64,000 bases of DNA from Conus ventricosus (GCA_018398815.1 CM031618.1:46513252-46577251), one strand, 5' to 3'; counted from the stretch's first letter, positions 1 to 13,654 are shown. A program made the numbers and translations. The notes: a model not told the origin generated them from the sequence alone.

Positions 1-218
1 GGATTCTATATGTTGCATATATTCAGTTCTCGTTCAAAAATAGATTGTAGAGGCAACGCAGATTTTTTTTTTTACATTATTATTATTTTTTTATTTTTAT
101 AATACTAATGCACATTTTACTAATCAAAATAATATGATTTATATATTGGTGTATTTTTTTTTGCAATGCAGAGAGATTGTGACGCCAGTACAGTACGTCA
201 GTCACAGATAATTTCAAC

Positions 219-623
219 TTAATGTTTGTTTTTAGATAAAGCTTCTTTTCTATAAACTTCTAGAAGCTGTGTGCTACCGGGCACACATAGAAAAAAATGT
301 TCCATGTAATCAACAATATCACAACAGTAAGAACACTTGTTATTTTCTTTCACTTCCATTTTATGAAGAACAATATTTGTAGGGTAGATATTATGAAGTA
401 TCTTCCAGTGTAAAACTCTTAGTCTTGTTTCTTTTGTGACCTCTCTTGCTCTACACCACGATGTTTCATCCAGATGAAAACCAAGTTTTCTACGCCAAAA
501 ATAAAAGGCAAATGGAATTTCTTGTTCTTTTTTAGTTTGTAATAATTTCTTGATTATTTTAGGCTTTTTATTATATTGGCTTGCATCACATTTCGTGGTG
601 TCTTGTTCTTCTACCCCAGTCAT
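219..623 (-). pseudogene. LINE ORF2 C-terminal (zf-RVT-like) segment
   Basis: A 134-codon open segment forming the C-terminus of the LINE polyprotein. It includes 'RLRVLHWKILHNIYPTNI' followed by 'CSYCCDIVDYMEHFFLC', a CxxC...H...C pattern like the zinc-binding region that follows RT in L1/Tx1-type elements. The same residues recur on the plus strand at 26,412-26,675, which identifies both as one family. The Met shown at 623 is not a real start; it simply opens the readable stretch. Confidence 0.7.
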
Positions 624-1326
624 AATCCACTGAAACCAGTGTTTAGGGATAGAGTTAACAATTCTAACATCGTATTTGCCCTGTTTTGTTCAATCAGGAC
701 AAGTATTTCTCCAAGGAAAGTATTCTCTTTTCTGTGCGGTGGATTATGTGTTTGACTTTATCAATACCTTTCCTTTGCCATCTCTCAAAAAAAAGTGTTT
801 TATTTTTGTAATTTATTAATGAGTCGTTGAATAACAACTCGTTCAGAAAATTGGTGCGGCTTATTTCTTCTGCCTTTTTAATGTTTGTTGTCTAGGTAAG
901 TGGTTATGATTTCCTTCCAAAATTCATTGTCAATTCTGTCCAATCCCTTAACCGAATTAGATTTAGTGTTGATAAGAAAAATGTTGTTATGTTTTAGCGA
1001 GTTTATCTAGATGCCACCTCGGTATTAAAGTTTGGTTTTGTTGATCTGTGGCTTCAAAAAGTTTTCCGACCCATTGTAAATGCAGATCTTTTTGAAATGT
1101 TATCATGTTTATCATGCTAAGGCCATCCTCTTCATGATTTTTCTCTTTACTTTTTCAAACGCTTTTCTATTGTTAATTTTTTTTCTGTCATATAAATTTA
1201 TATAGATAAGTGTTTATCTTAGTCAAAATTTTGTTGGGAAGACCAATTGATTGCATCACGTAGACGAATTGGCTAATTATAAACGTCTTTATTACGATAA
1301 TGTTTCCTTGAATAGACAGATCTCTT
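624..1326 (-). other. Decayed LINE connection region
   Basis: No open frame of useful length. The position between the thumb segment and the C-terminal segment, and the same T-rich, A-poor composition, suggest the eroded middle of the LINE ORF2. No independent feature is seen. Confidence 0.45.
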
Positions 1327-1567
1327 TTACTCCAGTCTTTTATTGTTTTTTTGCATACGATCTATTCTGGATGACCATTCTCGTCTATATTTTTTTGCCA
1401 TCTTGTTTGACTCAAAATAAATACCTAATGTTTTAATTTTATTAAGTATAGAAACTGGCACATTATATTCTTCGTTTTGTCTACCTAACTGAAGGGCTTT
1501 TGTTTTATGAACGTTCAGTTTCAAGCCTGAAAATCTTTCAAACCAGTTTATTATTTCCAACGATTTA

Positions 1568-2551
1568 TTAATGTCTTTCTTGTTTTTTTAAAAATAGGGT
1601 TGCATCATCAGCCATTTGTTTTATTTTCAAACAACAAGAAGCTCTTTCTGCAGAGTGTGGTAGTCTGATACCTTCAATAGTACTATTTCTCACTTTGATG
1701 GCTAGTACTTCAACAGCTAATACAAATGCAAGGGGTGAAAACGGACATCCTTGTCTAATACCACATAACACGGCGAAAGGTTCTGAAAGCCATCCTCCAT
1801 GGTTTATGCTACTTGAGGTATTGTTGCTAAGTACATAGATCCAGCTTTGGAACTCAGCTCCGAAGCCAAAGATATCGAAAACGTGCTTCATAAATGGTTT
1901 TTAAAATCGAGTCGAAGGCTTTGAAGTAGTCGACTGCCAGCAGATATCCGTCTTTGTTTGTTTTATTTATATAGTTTGTCGCATCGTCTATTGATCTTAT
2001 TACTGTAGCAATGTTTCTACCCTTAATAAAACCCACCTGATCTTTGTTTATCAAATTGTGTATAATTTTTACCGAGTCTTTCTGCCATTACTTTAGCTAG
2101 TATTTTGTAATCAGAATTAGTCAGTGTTATTGGTCTCCAATTGTGTATTTGGTCTCTGTCTAAATCCTTGCCTTTGTGTAGTAGCGTAATTATTCCTTGT
2201 TTTTGTGTATAAGAGAGTTCCTCTGTAAGGAATGATTCCGCATAAGATTCTGTTATCACTTTAGACAGTTTTACTCCAAAAAACTTTTAAAAATTCGATG
2301 GTAATGCCATCACTGCCAGGCGCAGAGCCATTTCTTAATTTATTCAGGGCGTACGTTGTTTCCTCTATCGAGATCATTCCTTCGCATAGGTCAGCTTCGT
2401 ATTTTTCTAGTCGTGGGTATGTTACGTTTTCTAAAAACTGGTTATCTGCCTCTTTAACATTGTCTACATTTGTGGATTGTTGTTGTTGTTGTTGTCGTAC
2501 CCTGGCTAAAAGACTCCAGGGATCATCCGAACAGCCGAAGTATTTGAACAC
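1568..2551 (-). pseudogene. Reverse transcriptase domain of LINE, frameshifted
   Basis: Three minus-strand reading segments together cover RT motifs 0-5. The first (2,551-2,261) has 'GSAPGSDGITIEFLKVFW', the usual start of LINE RT. The second (2,259-2,023) has 'NWRPITLTNSDYKILAKVMA' (motif 1). The third and fourth (2,054-1,568) have 'QVGFIKGRN', 'VDYFKAFDSI' (motif A, first catalytic Asp region), 'GIRQGCPFSPLAFVLAVE' (motif B) and 'MADDATLF' (catalytic YADD box with Met for Tyr). The enzyme would copy element RNA at a nicked target. Frame changes near 2,260, 2,040 and 1,880 mean it is dead. Neighbouring segments continue the same polyprotein. Confidence 0.85.
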
Positions 2552-2864
2552 TATGGCACAAATGCATCAACTGGGGATGAGAACATTACGTGTGTTGGAT
2601 TGATTGTAGAGGTTTGAGTAGAAGGACAACTGTTCTTGCAGTATGTCATTTTGGTCAGTTATTGTTTCACCCGTATCTTTGCGTAGTCTTGTAACAATTT
2701 TTCTCGTTCCTCTTGACTTTTCTAGATTACAAAAGTATTTCTCGTTCTACGTTTTCACTGTCCTAATTCTAGTTCTGCAATATTTTTGCAATATATGCCA
2801 GTCAAATTTATTCAGGTACATTGAAATATTACACTTAACTGATCAGGAAACATACTCTGACCTA

Positions 2865-3395
2865 ACACTGAACAAAATATGTCCGTTTATTTCTCTCCTC
2901 GTTTGACGTTTCTCAAAGAATGTCAAAGAAATGAAGGAATACGAAGTTTTGAAAAAGCAAACGATTTCATTTTTTTTCCATGCATCGAAAACCTATGCTT
3001 CATAAGAATTTGTTTTTTAAAACTCGTAGCATTCCGCCTAAGGTATTGTATACCAAAGCATTTGACGAGTTTTATCTTTAATCTCATTTTTAAATGCCAA
3101 CATGTCTTCATTGAAACAACCTTCCAGTATTTTTAAAAACTTCCCTCTATTCTTCTCTTCTTTATTCTATTTTCTTTTCTTCATCTCCAGGTTTACTTTT
3201 CAAAGTAACGTATGCATCACTGTAGAAACCATGTCACACAATAACCCTCGTCTTCTTTTAATTTGAATTATATTTATACACCAAATCGTTGATAATCCAT
3301 CGTGCATGTTTCTATCAAGTGGAAACAAAACCAACTGGAATGATTCATGCTTATCAAAACGTTTGAAAAGTCTGAACCTTAAAACAAAGTTCTTT
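2865..3395 (+). repeat. Dispersed repeat R1, copy 1
   Basis: About 530 bases that align by eye, in the same orientation, with 10,560-11,145. Shared landmarks are 'GAACAAA', 'CATGCATC.AAA', 'CTTCATAAG.ATTTGTT', 'CA.CATGTCT..ATTGAAAC', 'CACCAAA.CGTTGA' and 'CTTATCAAAAC' or its variant. The copies are diverged (many substitutions and indels). No coding capacity or terminal repeats were recognised, so the class is unknown. It abuts the 5' end of the LINE at 1-2,850. Confidence 0.65.
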
Positions 3396-3659
3396 CATAG
3401 TATGCTCAAAACTCATCTTTGTTCGCTGGTCGTCTCTCTCTGTCTCTGTTCAGCAATGCGTGTGTAATATTAGGGATACATATATTCTTGTAGGAGTTCG
3501 GTGAGAACTGAACCCTGATGAAATAAGGTTTGCATGAAAGAGGTTCTTTTGGGAACATTTGACGTGAGACATTAAGTGTGTCAGACGCGCTAAGGTCTGA
3601 AGGGAAAACACATATGCTAACACCGCCCCTCTCATACAATACACCCACACAACGTTAAC

Positions 3660-6200
3660 AAATAAACAATATATTTATCTAATACGACACGCTGTCGAGC
3701 ATGCACACACCACCATCCTGCACGATAGACCCTCCCAACATCAACAGTACACACAACACAAAATATCCAATCAACAAGCACAAGCGTACATCAAATCCAG
3801 GCTGCCAAGCAACCACCCACTGGTGACCAACAAGTCGCACAACTCTTGGACCACAAGAATGGCCACCTAAATTTGTTATGATGCACCAAACGTCCACAAA
3901 ACGACCCCCAGAAACCATATGAGTCATCAACGTATTGTCGTAACAGATGCATGTCCAGGTGAAATCCCCACAATCTCAAACTAGGCACGTTGTAACTTGT
4001 GGGACACACAATTTGGCTCAGTTAATCTATTATTGCTCACCACACCGTTGATTACGGAGTAACGCGGACAAAGGCGACGAAGACGACGATACAGAAGACG
4101 ATGAACACGCTTCTAGGTTGAAGAGTTGAAAATAAGTAGTCGAAAGTTATACTGCAGAAACACGCAATCACAGCCTAAGACACCAGCCGACTAACGCCAT
4201 GGACATCATCTGCCCACAGATGTGGATGTAACAGCAGTGATGAGTCTGCACCACCACCAAACATGGGCGCGCGCGCTTCCCAGCACGCCCACAACTGGGG
4301 CAGGGCTGCAAGCCCGTGCCCCTTCCCCCCCCCCCCCCCCCCCGGGTCAGCTCCGCCTTGGACGGACCCTCAGGCCGTCACATCAGCCCAGACGTCTGGT
4401 CAACGCCGGGTGCTGCTCATCCACACTGGAAGCGGTGGCACTAACGAAACCGACACACCTGCATGCTCCAAATCAGTGGCTGGATTCACACTACATTTGC
4501 GCATTCCTACACTGTCACTTGTCACGAGTCACATCCACTAGAACACACGTCGTACAGCTGCACCCCTGCGAGACAATTACTACCCACACCAAGGACGAAA
4601 CCCTCAACAAAACGTATGTTCATTCATTCATTGACTGGGCGATCAGTCACTGACCTAATGTCACTGACCTAAGGGCCCAAACACGACAACCATTCAGAGT
4701 CACAAACACAAAAGGCATTCAACGTGACAACCACAACCGATTCTAGTGCTCCATCGGTCACCAAAAGAACCCCTCAACTATGCCCCTGCGCCAACACAGG
4801 TCTAAGCAAACAGAAGTCTCAGGCACCATCACAGTCAACACATCAGCACAACCATACGATTTAGACAACAGTCTCAAAACAAACAATGAAACAACTGACA
4901 CCCGCCATTCTGACATACTGACAATTACACTGGCATGGGATATAACACTAGCCAGCAGCAGCAGAGGTGACCCAACATATAACACAACATCAATGACATC
5001 AGGTAACACCAACGGCAGCAACAACAATAACAGTCGACTACCACACCAGACCCAATAGCAACACCAACCAAAACAGTAACAACACAGTCAGAATCTCAGC
5101 ATCCCAACCTGCACGTAGGAGTCACACTTAGTAATGGTCACACGTAATAATAAAAAAAAAAACTAGAAAAACACATCAGTAGCTGCATCAATATTAAACC
5201 CAGCAGCAGCAATAAGAGAAAATAATATTGACACTCCTGACACTCCTCTCTTATCAGTACTAACAATCCATCAATAAATATTATTATTATTATTGTTATT
5301 AACGTTGCTTAACATCCAGCCGACTACGCAGAGCCACGTTAAGACGACCCACACTGTCTACAAAACGAAAACTTCATTGCACGTGCGTCAACTGGCCCGA
5401 AGACGGGCCCCGCCTACCGGAACACAAAATGGGGAGGCGCCGGAAACGAGTCAGCGTCTGCGCATTCATTGAAATCAGGCACCAATAATTAAATTCTGAC
5501 CCCACAGCAATGATTGGAAGTAGCAGTAATTGAAAATAGTTGGCGCCACAGGCAATCTCCATCGCTTTTAAAATAAAACCATGGCACCAGCATCCTTAGC
5601 CGTGTCTCTACACAACAGTGACAGTGGCAGCGCTACGGCCAGCTTAGTGGCAGCCGCCACAGCCATGACTTTGGCAACCATGCCACTTTGCCAACACATT
5701 ATCAACACGTCATCACACCCCCCTTCTCTCTACTATCAATCCCCCCCCCCCCCCCTAAACTCACCCATAATATACCAATAGCGCGACCACAAAATAATAA
5801 CCCACTGACGATTCTTCTTTCATCAAACAAAATAACACAAGTAATTTTAAGTATCACTATAGCAACAGCACTAATGATCTACTACCCCCCCCCCCCGCCC
5901 CAGCCTAGGACAGATTTCCAAAATTAAGAGAATACTGGAGTTGACATACAACTCGGGTCATAGGGAGGCCTACCCACTGCCATAATGGACTACACCTACA
6001 AACTTCTATCTTCTTCTTCACAATTGACCTCTTACGCACACAACAAGTAACACATACGACCAGACCCTATTTACAAAAGTCTACAACCATAGCTCAATGA
6101 TCGATCCCTTCACTTAGAAAACAGCCAAACCTTGCTTCAAACTTACCCGAGAACCTTGAACGAAACAACAACGTAGGGAGGCGCCACACACTGACTACAC
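3660..6200. other. A/C-rich, G/T-poor tract without recognised genes
   Basis: About 2.5 kb in which the plus strand is dominated by A and C (ACAAC, CCACA and CACAC words), unlike the AT-rich sequence on either side. It holds three C homopolymers (near 4,325-4,342, 5,741-5,754 and 5,885-5,896). Plus-strand ORFs up to 143 codons exist but are Thr/Pro/His-rich, as expected from the composition, and match no family I know. It could be an old tandem or retroelement region with strand-asymmetric decay. Confidence 0.4.
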
Positions 6201-6758
6201 CCCTACACATACATTTATGTGGCGTCACCAGAATCACACCTTGATCTGAATCGTGACCCACTTTTACACAGAACAGAGACTCCACTTGGTGGGCCAGGAA
6301 CAGCCTCCCGAAAACCACACCCCTCAGGTCCGAAAGACTCAATGCCAAGAGTCCTGCTCGACACCCCAGCCAGAGACAGAACTGAATTTAGCGCGCCCTG
6401 CGCGCCCGCAGGTAGAATGCGGTCACTCACTCAACATGACTACACGTGCACAAGACAACACACACTGCACGGGACGAAACGCGACGCACAGAAAGCACAG
6501 AAAGCCTTGGTGTGTGAAACAATTCTTCCATCAAATGAAACCCTTTGAGCGCCTTGAGCTGGCGGCTAAGTGCGTCAATAGTAACCATGACTACCTGGCT
6601 TGACAGTGCCAGTTTAGATGACATTTGTAGTTGTCACGTGGTGTTGTCAAACAATGATGCGTTGGCTGCACGTTCTTGTGTGTATAGATTTCAATTAAGT
6701 AAACCAAGTACAGTTTAAATATGGGAAGAACTGGATGTAATGAGTTTTGTGTATAACA

Positions 6759-6762
<4 letters not shown>

Positions 6763-6846
<84 letters not shown>
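6763..6846. repeat. (CT)n microsatellite
   Basis: About 42 CT units with one CC interruption, inside repeat R2. Confidence 0.97.
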
Positions 6847-6848
<2 letters not shown>

Positions 6849-6957
6849 GAGTTCCGTTTTTACATACACAAATTTGTGTTTATTCTGGTGAAGTCCATTC
6901 CTATCTAAATACAAGTTGACATTGGTGGTTTGCTTTATCATGTTATCTGCTTTCAAA

Positions 6958-7185
<228 letters not shown>

Positions 7186-7772
7186 CTGTGCAACATATAT
7201 CTGGCACAATTCCAACCTGGTGATTAGTTAAACGGTTCAATTGGTTTCACATATTAATTCATGTCATGTCCCTGTCTGTACGCTCCATGTCAGCCCAGTG
7301 TTGACTGCTGTTAAATGAAAACAGCGAGCTGATCACGGGCTCACAGCTCGCTTCTGATGACGTCATATCCCAATCCCCGACTAGTGGTTACGGACTCAGA
7401 GAGAAAAACATGTGGAAAAAAATCCAAAATTACAACACAAACAGAAATTATAATGTGAAAACTTCTCCTCTCTGTCTGTCTGTTTGTCTGTCTGTCTCTC
7501 TCTAGAATAGAGAGATGATCTTATTCATTGGCTTAAACACATTCCACGCAACAACAACACACTGCAAAGCATACTACACATTGGAATAAACACGTGCAAA
7601 CATATATCAATCACGAAAAACACATGGAGACAACTGATCAAAACCATCAAACATGTTTCCCTCAGGGTAGACTATTGGCTTCCTCTATCATCCGCCCCAA
7701 TGGGTTAGCACTCCCTCAAAAAGACCACCCACCTCTCCAACTTGACCCTCACTAAGGTATTATATATTGCAG

Positions 7773-7856
7773 ACAACCACTGCTGAGGACGCCCACTATA
7801 AGACCATGTGGCGAGAGCTGGATGCAGTCCTCACCCACCCCCCTCCGGCCTTCCAG
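7773..7856 (+). other. Candidate 84-bp internal exon
   Basis: An open 28-codon stretch bounded on the left by 'TATATTGCAG' (a 3' splice-site-like sequence) and on the right by 'TTCCAG|GTACGATATG' (a good 5' splice site). The length is a multiple of three. The peptide includes 'DAHYKTMWRELDAVLTH'. It matches no family I recognise and no partner exon was found, so this is a weak gene candidate. Confidence 0.2.
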
Positions 7857-8211
7857 GTACGATATGAACACCAAAGAGACAGACACTGGTCTCACTTGGT
7901 GTTCATTACCACAGCAGCCGTCAGACCTCCATCCTGCCCCCGGTTCAACAGCCACCTACAATGCCTGGATCAACAGGTGGGTCTGTTCCCATCCTCCACC
8001 CCTGGCGACCCGACATCCAACTACCCCTGTCTCATCTTTGACAACCCCGCATCCACCTACCCATCCTGCACCTCCAGCGACCCGACATCCAACTTCTTAT
8101 CTTCCACCTCTGGCGACCTGACTTTCAACTTTCCATGTTCTGCCTCCGCCCTGCAAAACATGTCCCCACAATGTGTGTGTTTTCCAGATTCAAGTGCGAG
8201 ACATATCAACA

Positions 8212-8219
8212 GTGTGTGC

Positions 8220-8294
<75 letters not shown>

Positions 8295-8378
8295 GTGTGT
8301 GTGTGTGTGTGTGTGTGAATGCGAGCGTGCGTGCGCGCGTGTGTGCGTGCGTGAGTGCATGTGCGTGTGTGTGTGTAT

Positions 8379-8475
<97 letters not shown>

Positions 8476-8480
8476 TGCGT
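8212..8480. repeat. (GT)n microsatellite block
   Basis: Two long GT runs (8,222-8,318 and 8,382-8,470) separated by a degenerate GTGC/GAGT segment. Confidence 0.96.
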
Positions 8481-8689
8481 GCGCGTGAGTACCAGCGTGC
8501 GTACGCACGTTTGTGAATGCGCAGATTTATATGCAAGTTCCACTATGTTTAATACCCATACCCCCACCACTCAAACCCCCACCCATCCCTTCACCTCCCT
8601 TTCTTATTGTTATTATTACTTCTTTCCCCCGAGGAAGTATATCAGAGGGTCTACTCATGGACACTGAGGATGTGTGAACACACACTTAT

Positions 8690-8940
8690 TTCTGTTTTTG
8701 TTTGCGCTCAGAACATGAATTGGTTTTATTGTTCTATACTTCCTATCTACCAGCGTGTGAAGATAATTGTCATTTTAGGCTGACATTGCACACTTTGAAC
8801 TTTGAAGTGAGGTTGGCAGCTCGTGCAGGTGCTGTCGTTTTGTATTCTGAGAAGAAACTTAGGGCCAACCTCCTGACATTGGGACCAGGACTACAGTCTC
8901 ACCACCACAGATTGTTCGTGAATCATAATATCAAAAGAAA
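8690..8940 (+). other. Unrecognised short open segment
   Basis: About 80 open codons on the plus strand lead into a T-rich stretch and a G homopolymer at 8,979. It has no low-complexity bias and includes 'LAARAGAVVLYSEKKLRANL'. I do not recognise a family. No splice sites or start context decide whether it is coding. Confidence 0.15.
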
Positions 8941-8978
8941 CACACAACTTTTTTTTCTTTTCTTTCTGGTTTTGATGA

Positions 8979-9017
8979 GGGGGGGGGGGGGGGGGGTTGT
9001 TGTTGTTGTTGTTGTTT
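8979..9017. repeat. G18 homopolymer followed by (GTT)n
   Basis: A run of about 18 G then about seven TTG units. Poly-G of this length is a likely place for assembly length error. Confidence 0.95.
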
Positions 9018-9231
9018 TGCTTTTTATTTATTGCTTTGTTCCCCTTTTCTTAATTTACACTCTTTAAATCTGCTCCCAAAATGTATTATGCTCATAGCAC
9101 TTATAGCATTTCCTCTTTATACTTCACCTCTGTAAGAGAAAGACTTAGAGAAGAAAGGAGAAAAGGAACATAATTGAGCAAAAAGATTATAACAGAACCA
9201 AAAAGAACAAGAACTAGAACCCACAAAAACA

Positions 9232-9460
9232 CGAAGAAGAAAGAGGAGGAGGTGATGTTGGAGAGGGAAGAAGAAGAAGAAGAGAAGAAGAGAAGAAGAA
9301 GAAGAACAAAAACAAGAGACCACACACACACACACACACGCACACACACGCGCACACACACACACTCACACACACACACACACACACTCGTTACAGAGAG
9401 ATGAGACGAGAGAGAGAGAGCAAGAGAGAAGAGCAACGAGAGGAGAGAGAGAGTGACATA
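9232..9460. repeat. Purine tract with (AAG)n, (CA)n and (GA)n
   Basis: Three adjoining simple tracts: GAAGAA/GAGGAG (9,232-9,310), CA (9,320-9,390) and GA (9,405-9,455). Confidence 0.93.
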
Positions 9461-9576
9461 AACTAATAAATTCTTGGTAAGTAACTGAGCACCATTCCAG
9501 CATTTCAGAGCAGCTTGGTTGATGCAATGATTACAAGAAATATTGAATTATAACAAACGCAAGCTTTGTTTATGAT

Positions 9577-9738
9577 TATCTATCTATCTATCTATTATCT
9601 TATCTACTATCTATCATCTATCTATCATCTATATATCTATATCTATATCTATATCTATCTATCTATCTATCATTATCTATCTATCTATCTATCTTCTTCT
9701 ATCTATCTATTATCTATCTATCTATAGAGAGAGAGAGG

Positions 9739-9829
<91 letters not shown>

Positions 9830-9851
9830 ACACATATACATATATATAAAA

Positions 9852-9921
<70 letters not shown>
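9577..9921. repeat. (TATC)n-(GA)n-(TG)n compound microsatellite
   Basis: TATC units with several ATC/TAT slips to about 9,725, GA units to about 9,828, then about 34 TG units from 9,853. Confidence 0.96.
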
Positions 9922-9925
<4 letters not shown>

Positions 9926-10558
9926 ATGAGTACGTGCGTGCGTGTCAGAAGTATCCAGTCCTCACCTCAAGTAGGACTTCGCCATCTTTAGCACCCTGCA
10001 GCCCAACACTTTTCTCTTTCAAAGGTTTTGGTAGAAATGTCAAGAATGTAGGTAATGAATTGACTTTCAACAATGCTTTCTAATCAAATAAACTGATGAC
10101 GACTCATTTCAACTTTTAAGCCGTGTAAGTAAATAAAAAGCCTCGGTAGCACTTTTTCCCTTACCTGTGACAGTAACAAAATGCTGTTGTACCACTGACA
10201 TTGTTTGAATACCCCACCAAATCAGAATATCAGAGTGTATGTAATTGATACAGAGATAATCGGGTCAACTGTTTGCATGCACTTCGCTCATTGATTGTCA
10301 GATCAGCTGTAAGAGTAGTCTGTTTATAAGAGACATACACGATAAAAAGAAAATATTTGTTTCACAAATGTAGACACTACTTTCAAAATAACGTTAATGG
10401 TGTCCGCAAGCAATTTGACATTCAGACTGCGTTAATAAACCTGGCGGCGAATTTTCAGAAACATTAACTGGCATACATAGAAATGATATTTAATGCTGGT
10501 ATATCTTTGTCAAATGTATTCGGGTGTATTGCAATCAAGACACAACAAACCTGGACAT
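9922..10558. other. Unique sequence, nothing recognised
   Basis: No open frame with recognisable residues, no repeats seen and no RNA gene noticed. Confidence 0.4.
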
Positions 10559-10559
10559 A

Positions 10560-10608
10560 ATGTTGAACAAATATAATTTTGTGTATTTTCTCTTCTTGGC
10601 TTTAAAAA

Positions 10609-10684
<76 letters not shown>

Positions 10685-11145
10685 CTTTTCTTCACAAATG
10701 CCAAATAAAAGAATGAATTAAAAAACAGTTTTGAAAACTGGCACAGTATTCTGTTTTCATGCATCTAAAAGCTGTCCTTCATAAGCATTTGTTGAAGACT
10801 CATAGCACTGACTCAGTCATTACTTTCCAAAATAGATTTGTTTTTAAAATTTCATTTTCAAGCTAATTTAAAAATAAATTTTCAGCATGTCTGTATTGAA
10901 ACTGCCTCTTGTTTTTAATGCCTTCTGTTCTTATCATTCTTTTTGTAGTTTTCTTCATGTCTTTCTCTCCAAGTGTGTTTTCATAGTGACACAAGTGTAA
11001 GGTTTTATCAACCATTCCACACAACAACTTTTTTTCATTTGCAGTTAAACACCAAAACGTTGACAGTATATCTAATATGTTTCTACAAAGTAAAACCAAA
11101 ACGGACTTGAACGACTCGTGGTTATCAAAACCACTGGAAAGACTC
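10560..11145 (+). repeat. Dispersed repeat R1, copy 2
   Basis: Second copy of the family at 2,865-3,395. A (GT)n tract of about 70 bases at 10,611-10,682 sits where copy 1 has none, between the words aligned with copy 1 'CGTTTGACG' and 'TTTCTC'. The rest aligns through to the 'TGGTTATCAAAACC' word. Confidence 0.65.
10611..10682. repeat. (GT)n microsatellite
   Basis: About 36 GT units inside R1 copy 2, absent from R1 copy 1. Confidence 0.97.
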
Positions 11146-11203
11146 TATCTTTGTTTTAATATTAGTTTGTTATAAGGTGTATTAAACCGTTATTCTTGCT
11201 AAT

Positions 11204-11292
<89 letters not shown>

Positions 11293-11358
11293 AACAAAAA
11301 AAAAAAAACGAAAAGAAAAAAACAAAGAGCAAAAAAAAAAAAAAAAAAGAAAAAAAAA
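11204..11358. repeat. (CT)n followed by A-rich tract
   Basis: About 42 CT units, then AACAAC and long A runs broken by G or C. Confidence 0.96.
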
Positions 11359-11604
11359 TCTATCGACTTTACATTTGTGACTGCACGTCAGGTTGACTTC
11401 CAAGCAAAGTTTAAAACATTATATATGGCCGTATACGACGGCTTATAACCAACGGTGAAGTAATAAATCATGTGCATCGCAAGCGTTGAGAACTTGGAAA
11501 TAGACTGTAGAAGGCTTTGTTGAAAAACGAGTATATCACAAGAATATCCAACACAAACCCACAGGCACACATACACATACACAGAGACATACATACACAG
11601 TCAA

Positions 11605-12335
<731 letters not shown>

Positions 12336-12900
12336 GCGCGAAGATACTTTATATGTGCATCTGTGTTGATGGTTTTGATTCCAGATTCTAACGTACAGTC
12401 AACGCGTCATCTCAGCTGATTCATACTTCCAGATAAGCTGGGGAAGGGGGTGGGAGTTTTGTTTTTATTTATTTATTTTTTTGGTGGTTTTTGTTTCGTT
12501 ATAAAGCAGGCTCAGTGGTTCTAAAAATCCTGACACAGTTTGAAAGGTATGATGTTTGTCAGCTCTGTTTGTAAACCGACTGTTGTAAATAGTGTACATA
12601 TGCAGCCCAAATCAGCATGCCAGTGCATCTGAGTGGTAAGAAATTTTGAACCTCAAGATAGTGATTTTCCAGACTGCTAATCTGAAAAACAATCAAAGTA
12701 CAGTATAGTAGTAGCCACTTTGAAGATCATACGGCTGAACACCATTGAAATAAATTACACAAGTGCTACACAGAATTAATATATTCCCTCCAATTTATAT
12801 GCCTTTGGTAAAATAACTATGATCAGGAAAAAAACACACACATCACATGGTGCAACGTATTGCCACACGCTGCGACTCAATATCATGCAAACACGTTTAT
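12336..12900. other. Unique sequence, nothing recognised
   Basis: About 560 bases between two microsatellite clusters with no supported gene or repeat. Confidence 0.4.
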
Positions 12901-12904
12901 GCTC

Positions 12905-12909
12905 AAACA

Positions 12910-12965
<56 letters not shown>

Positions 12966-12966
12966 C

Positions 12967-13005
<39 letters not shown>

Positions 13006-13066
13006 GCACGCACGACACACACACACACACACCACATCAATATAAGTCATCACAAATTTCAACTGA

Positions 13067-13149
<83 letters not shown>
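12905..13149. repeat. (CA)n and (CT)n microsatellites
   Basis: CA with CACCA slips to 13,034, a 35-base spacer, then about 40 CT units from 13,070. Confidence 0.96.
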
Positions 13150-13152
<3 letters not shown>

Positions 13153-13652
13153 AATGGTGGTAGACTTTATGAATATCAGTGACAGAATCAAGCAGATCTG
13201 GAGACTGGGGTGCTTGCATGTGTATCCAACAAGTTACTTTAAAGGTTGTTTTTTTTCATGTATATCCCTAATTTGGGTTTTGGAACAACTCCTCAGTCAT
13301 GTATTCTGGCGTCAAAAGCTGTCAGATTGTTTTAGCTCTCAGGTGATGAAATTATGAACGGCGCAGTGGACTTTAGGCCTTCAGTCTCTCAGGGAAGAAA
13401 AAAATGTGTATGTATTTATTAAGTATGTATGCACCTTCTTTACCACCTGTCCAGTGACAGAGGAAAATGTTAATGCCCGGTTTAATTGTCTTCATTAACC
13501 AGACCCTGCTTCATGACGACCCCACTGCACCCGGAATCTTTTACAACTTTCACAGGTAGGTCAGCTGTATGTCACTTTGTTACAGGCAACATTGTCACCG
13601 TTCACCTTTGTCAGCTTGGCATTTTCACTAGTTATTACAGGAATCTTCTTTT
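13150..13652. other. Unique sequence, nothing recognised
   Basis: About 500 bases without a recognisable ORF or repeat partner in this window. Confidence 0.4.
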
Positions 13653-13654
13653 CA

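Larger units (their letters stand above)
1..2850 (-). mobile_element. Decayed L1/Tx1-type LINE, ORF2 region
   Basis: A degenerate non-LTR retrotransposon read on the minus strand. In element order (high to low coordinate) it shows the linker before reverse transcriptase (about 2,840-2,560, with the typical 'YFCNLEKSRGTRK' stretch), RT fingers and palm (2,551-1,568), a thumb or connection segment (1,560-1,327) and a C-terminal Cys/His segment (623-219). The frame changes several times and there is no continuous ORF. No endonuclease is seen beyond about 2,850, so the copy is probably 5'-truncated. The leftmost 218 bases are T/A-rich and may be its 3' UTR. A second fragment of the same family lies at 26,412-26,675. 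Clade assignment is inferred from the MADD catalytic box and the tail motif. Confidence 0.8.

Noticed and set aside
4222..4653. 143-codon Pro/His/Thr-rich plus-strand ORF
   Set aside because: Composition follows the A/C-rich tract and a C homopolymer; overlapping ORFs in other frames are similar.
9172..9404. Glu/Arg-rich plus-strand ORF
   Set aside because: Purine-tract translation.
11182..11403. Arg-Glu and Ser-Leu repeat ORFs
   Set aside because: Translations of (CT)n/(GA)n tracts, also at 6,591-6,956, 13,652-13,840, 48,833-49,221 and 56,850-57,060.
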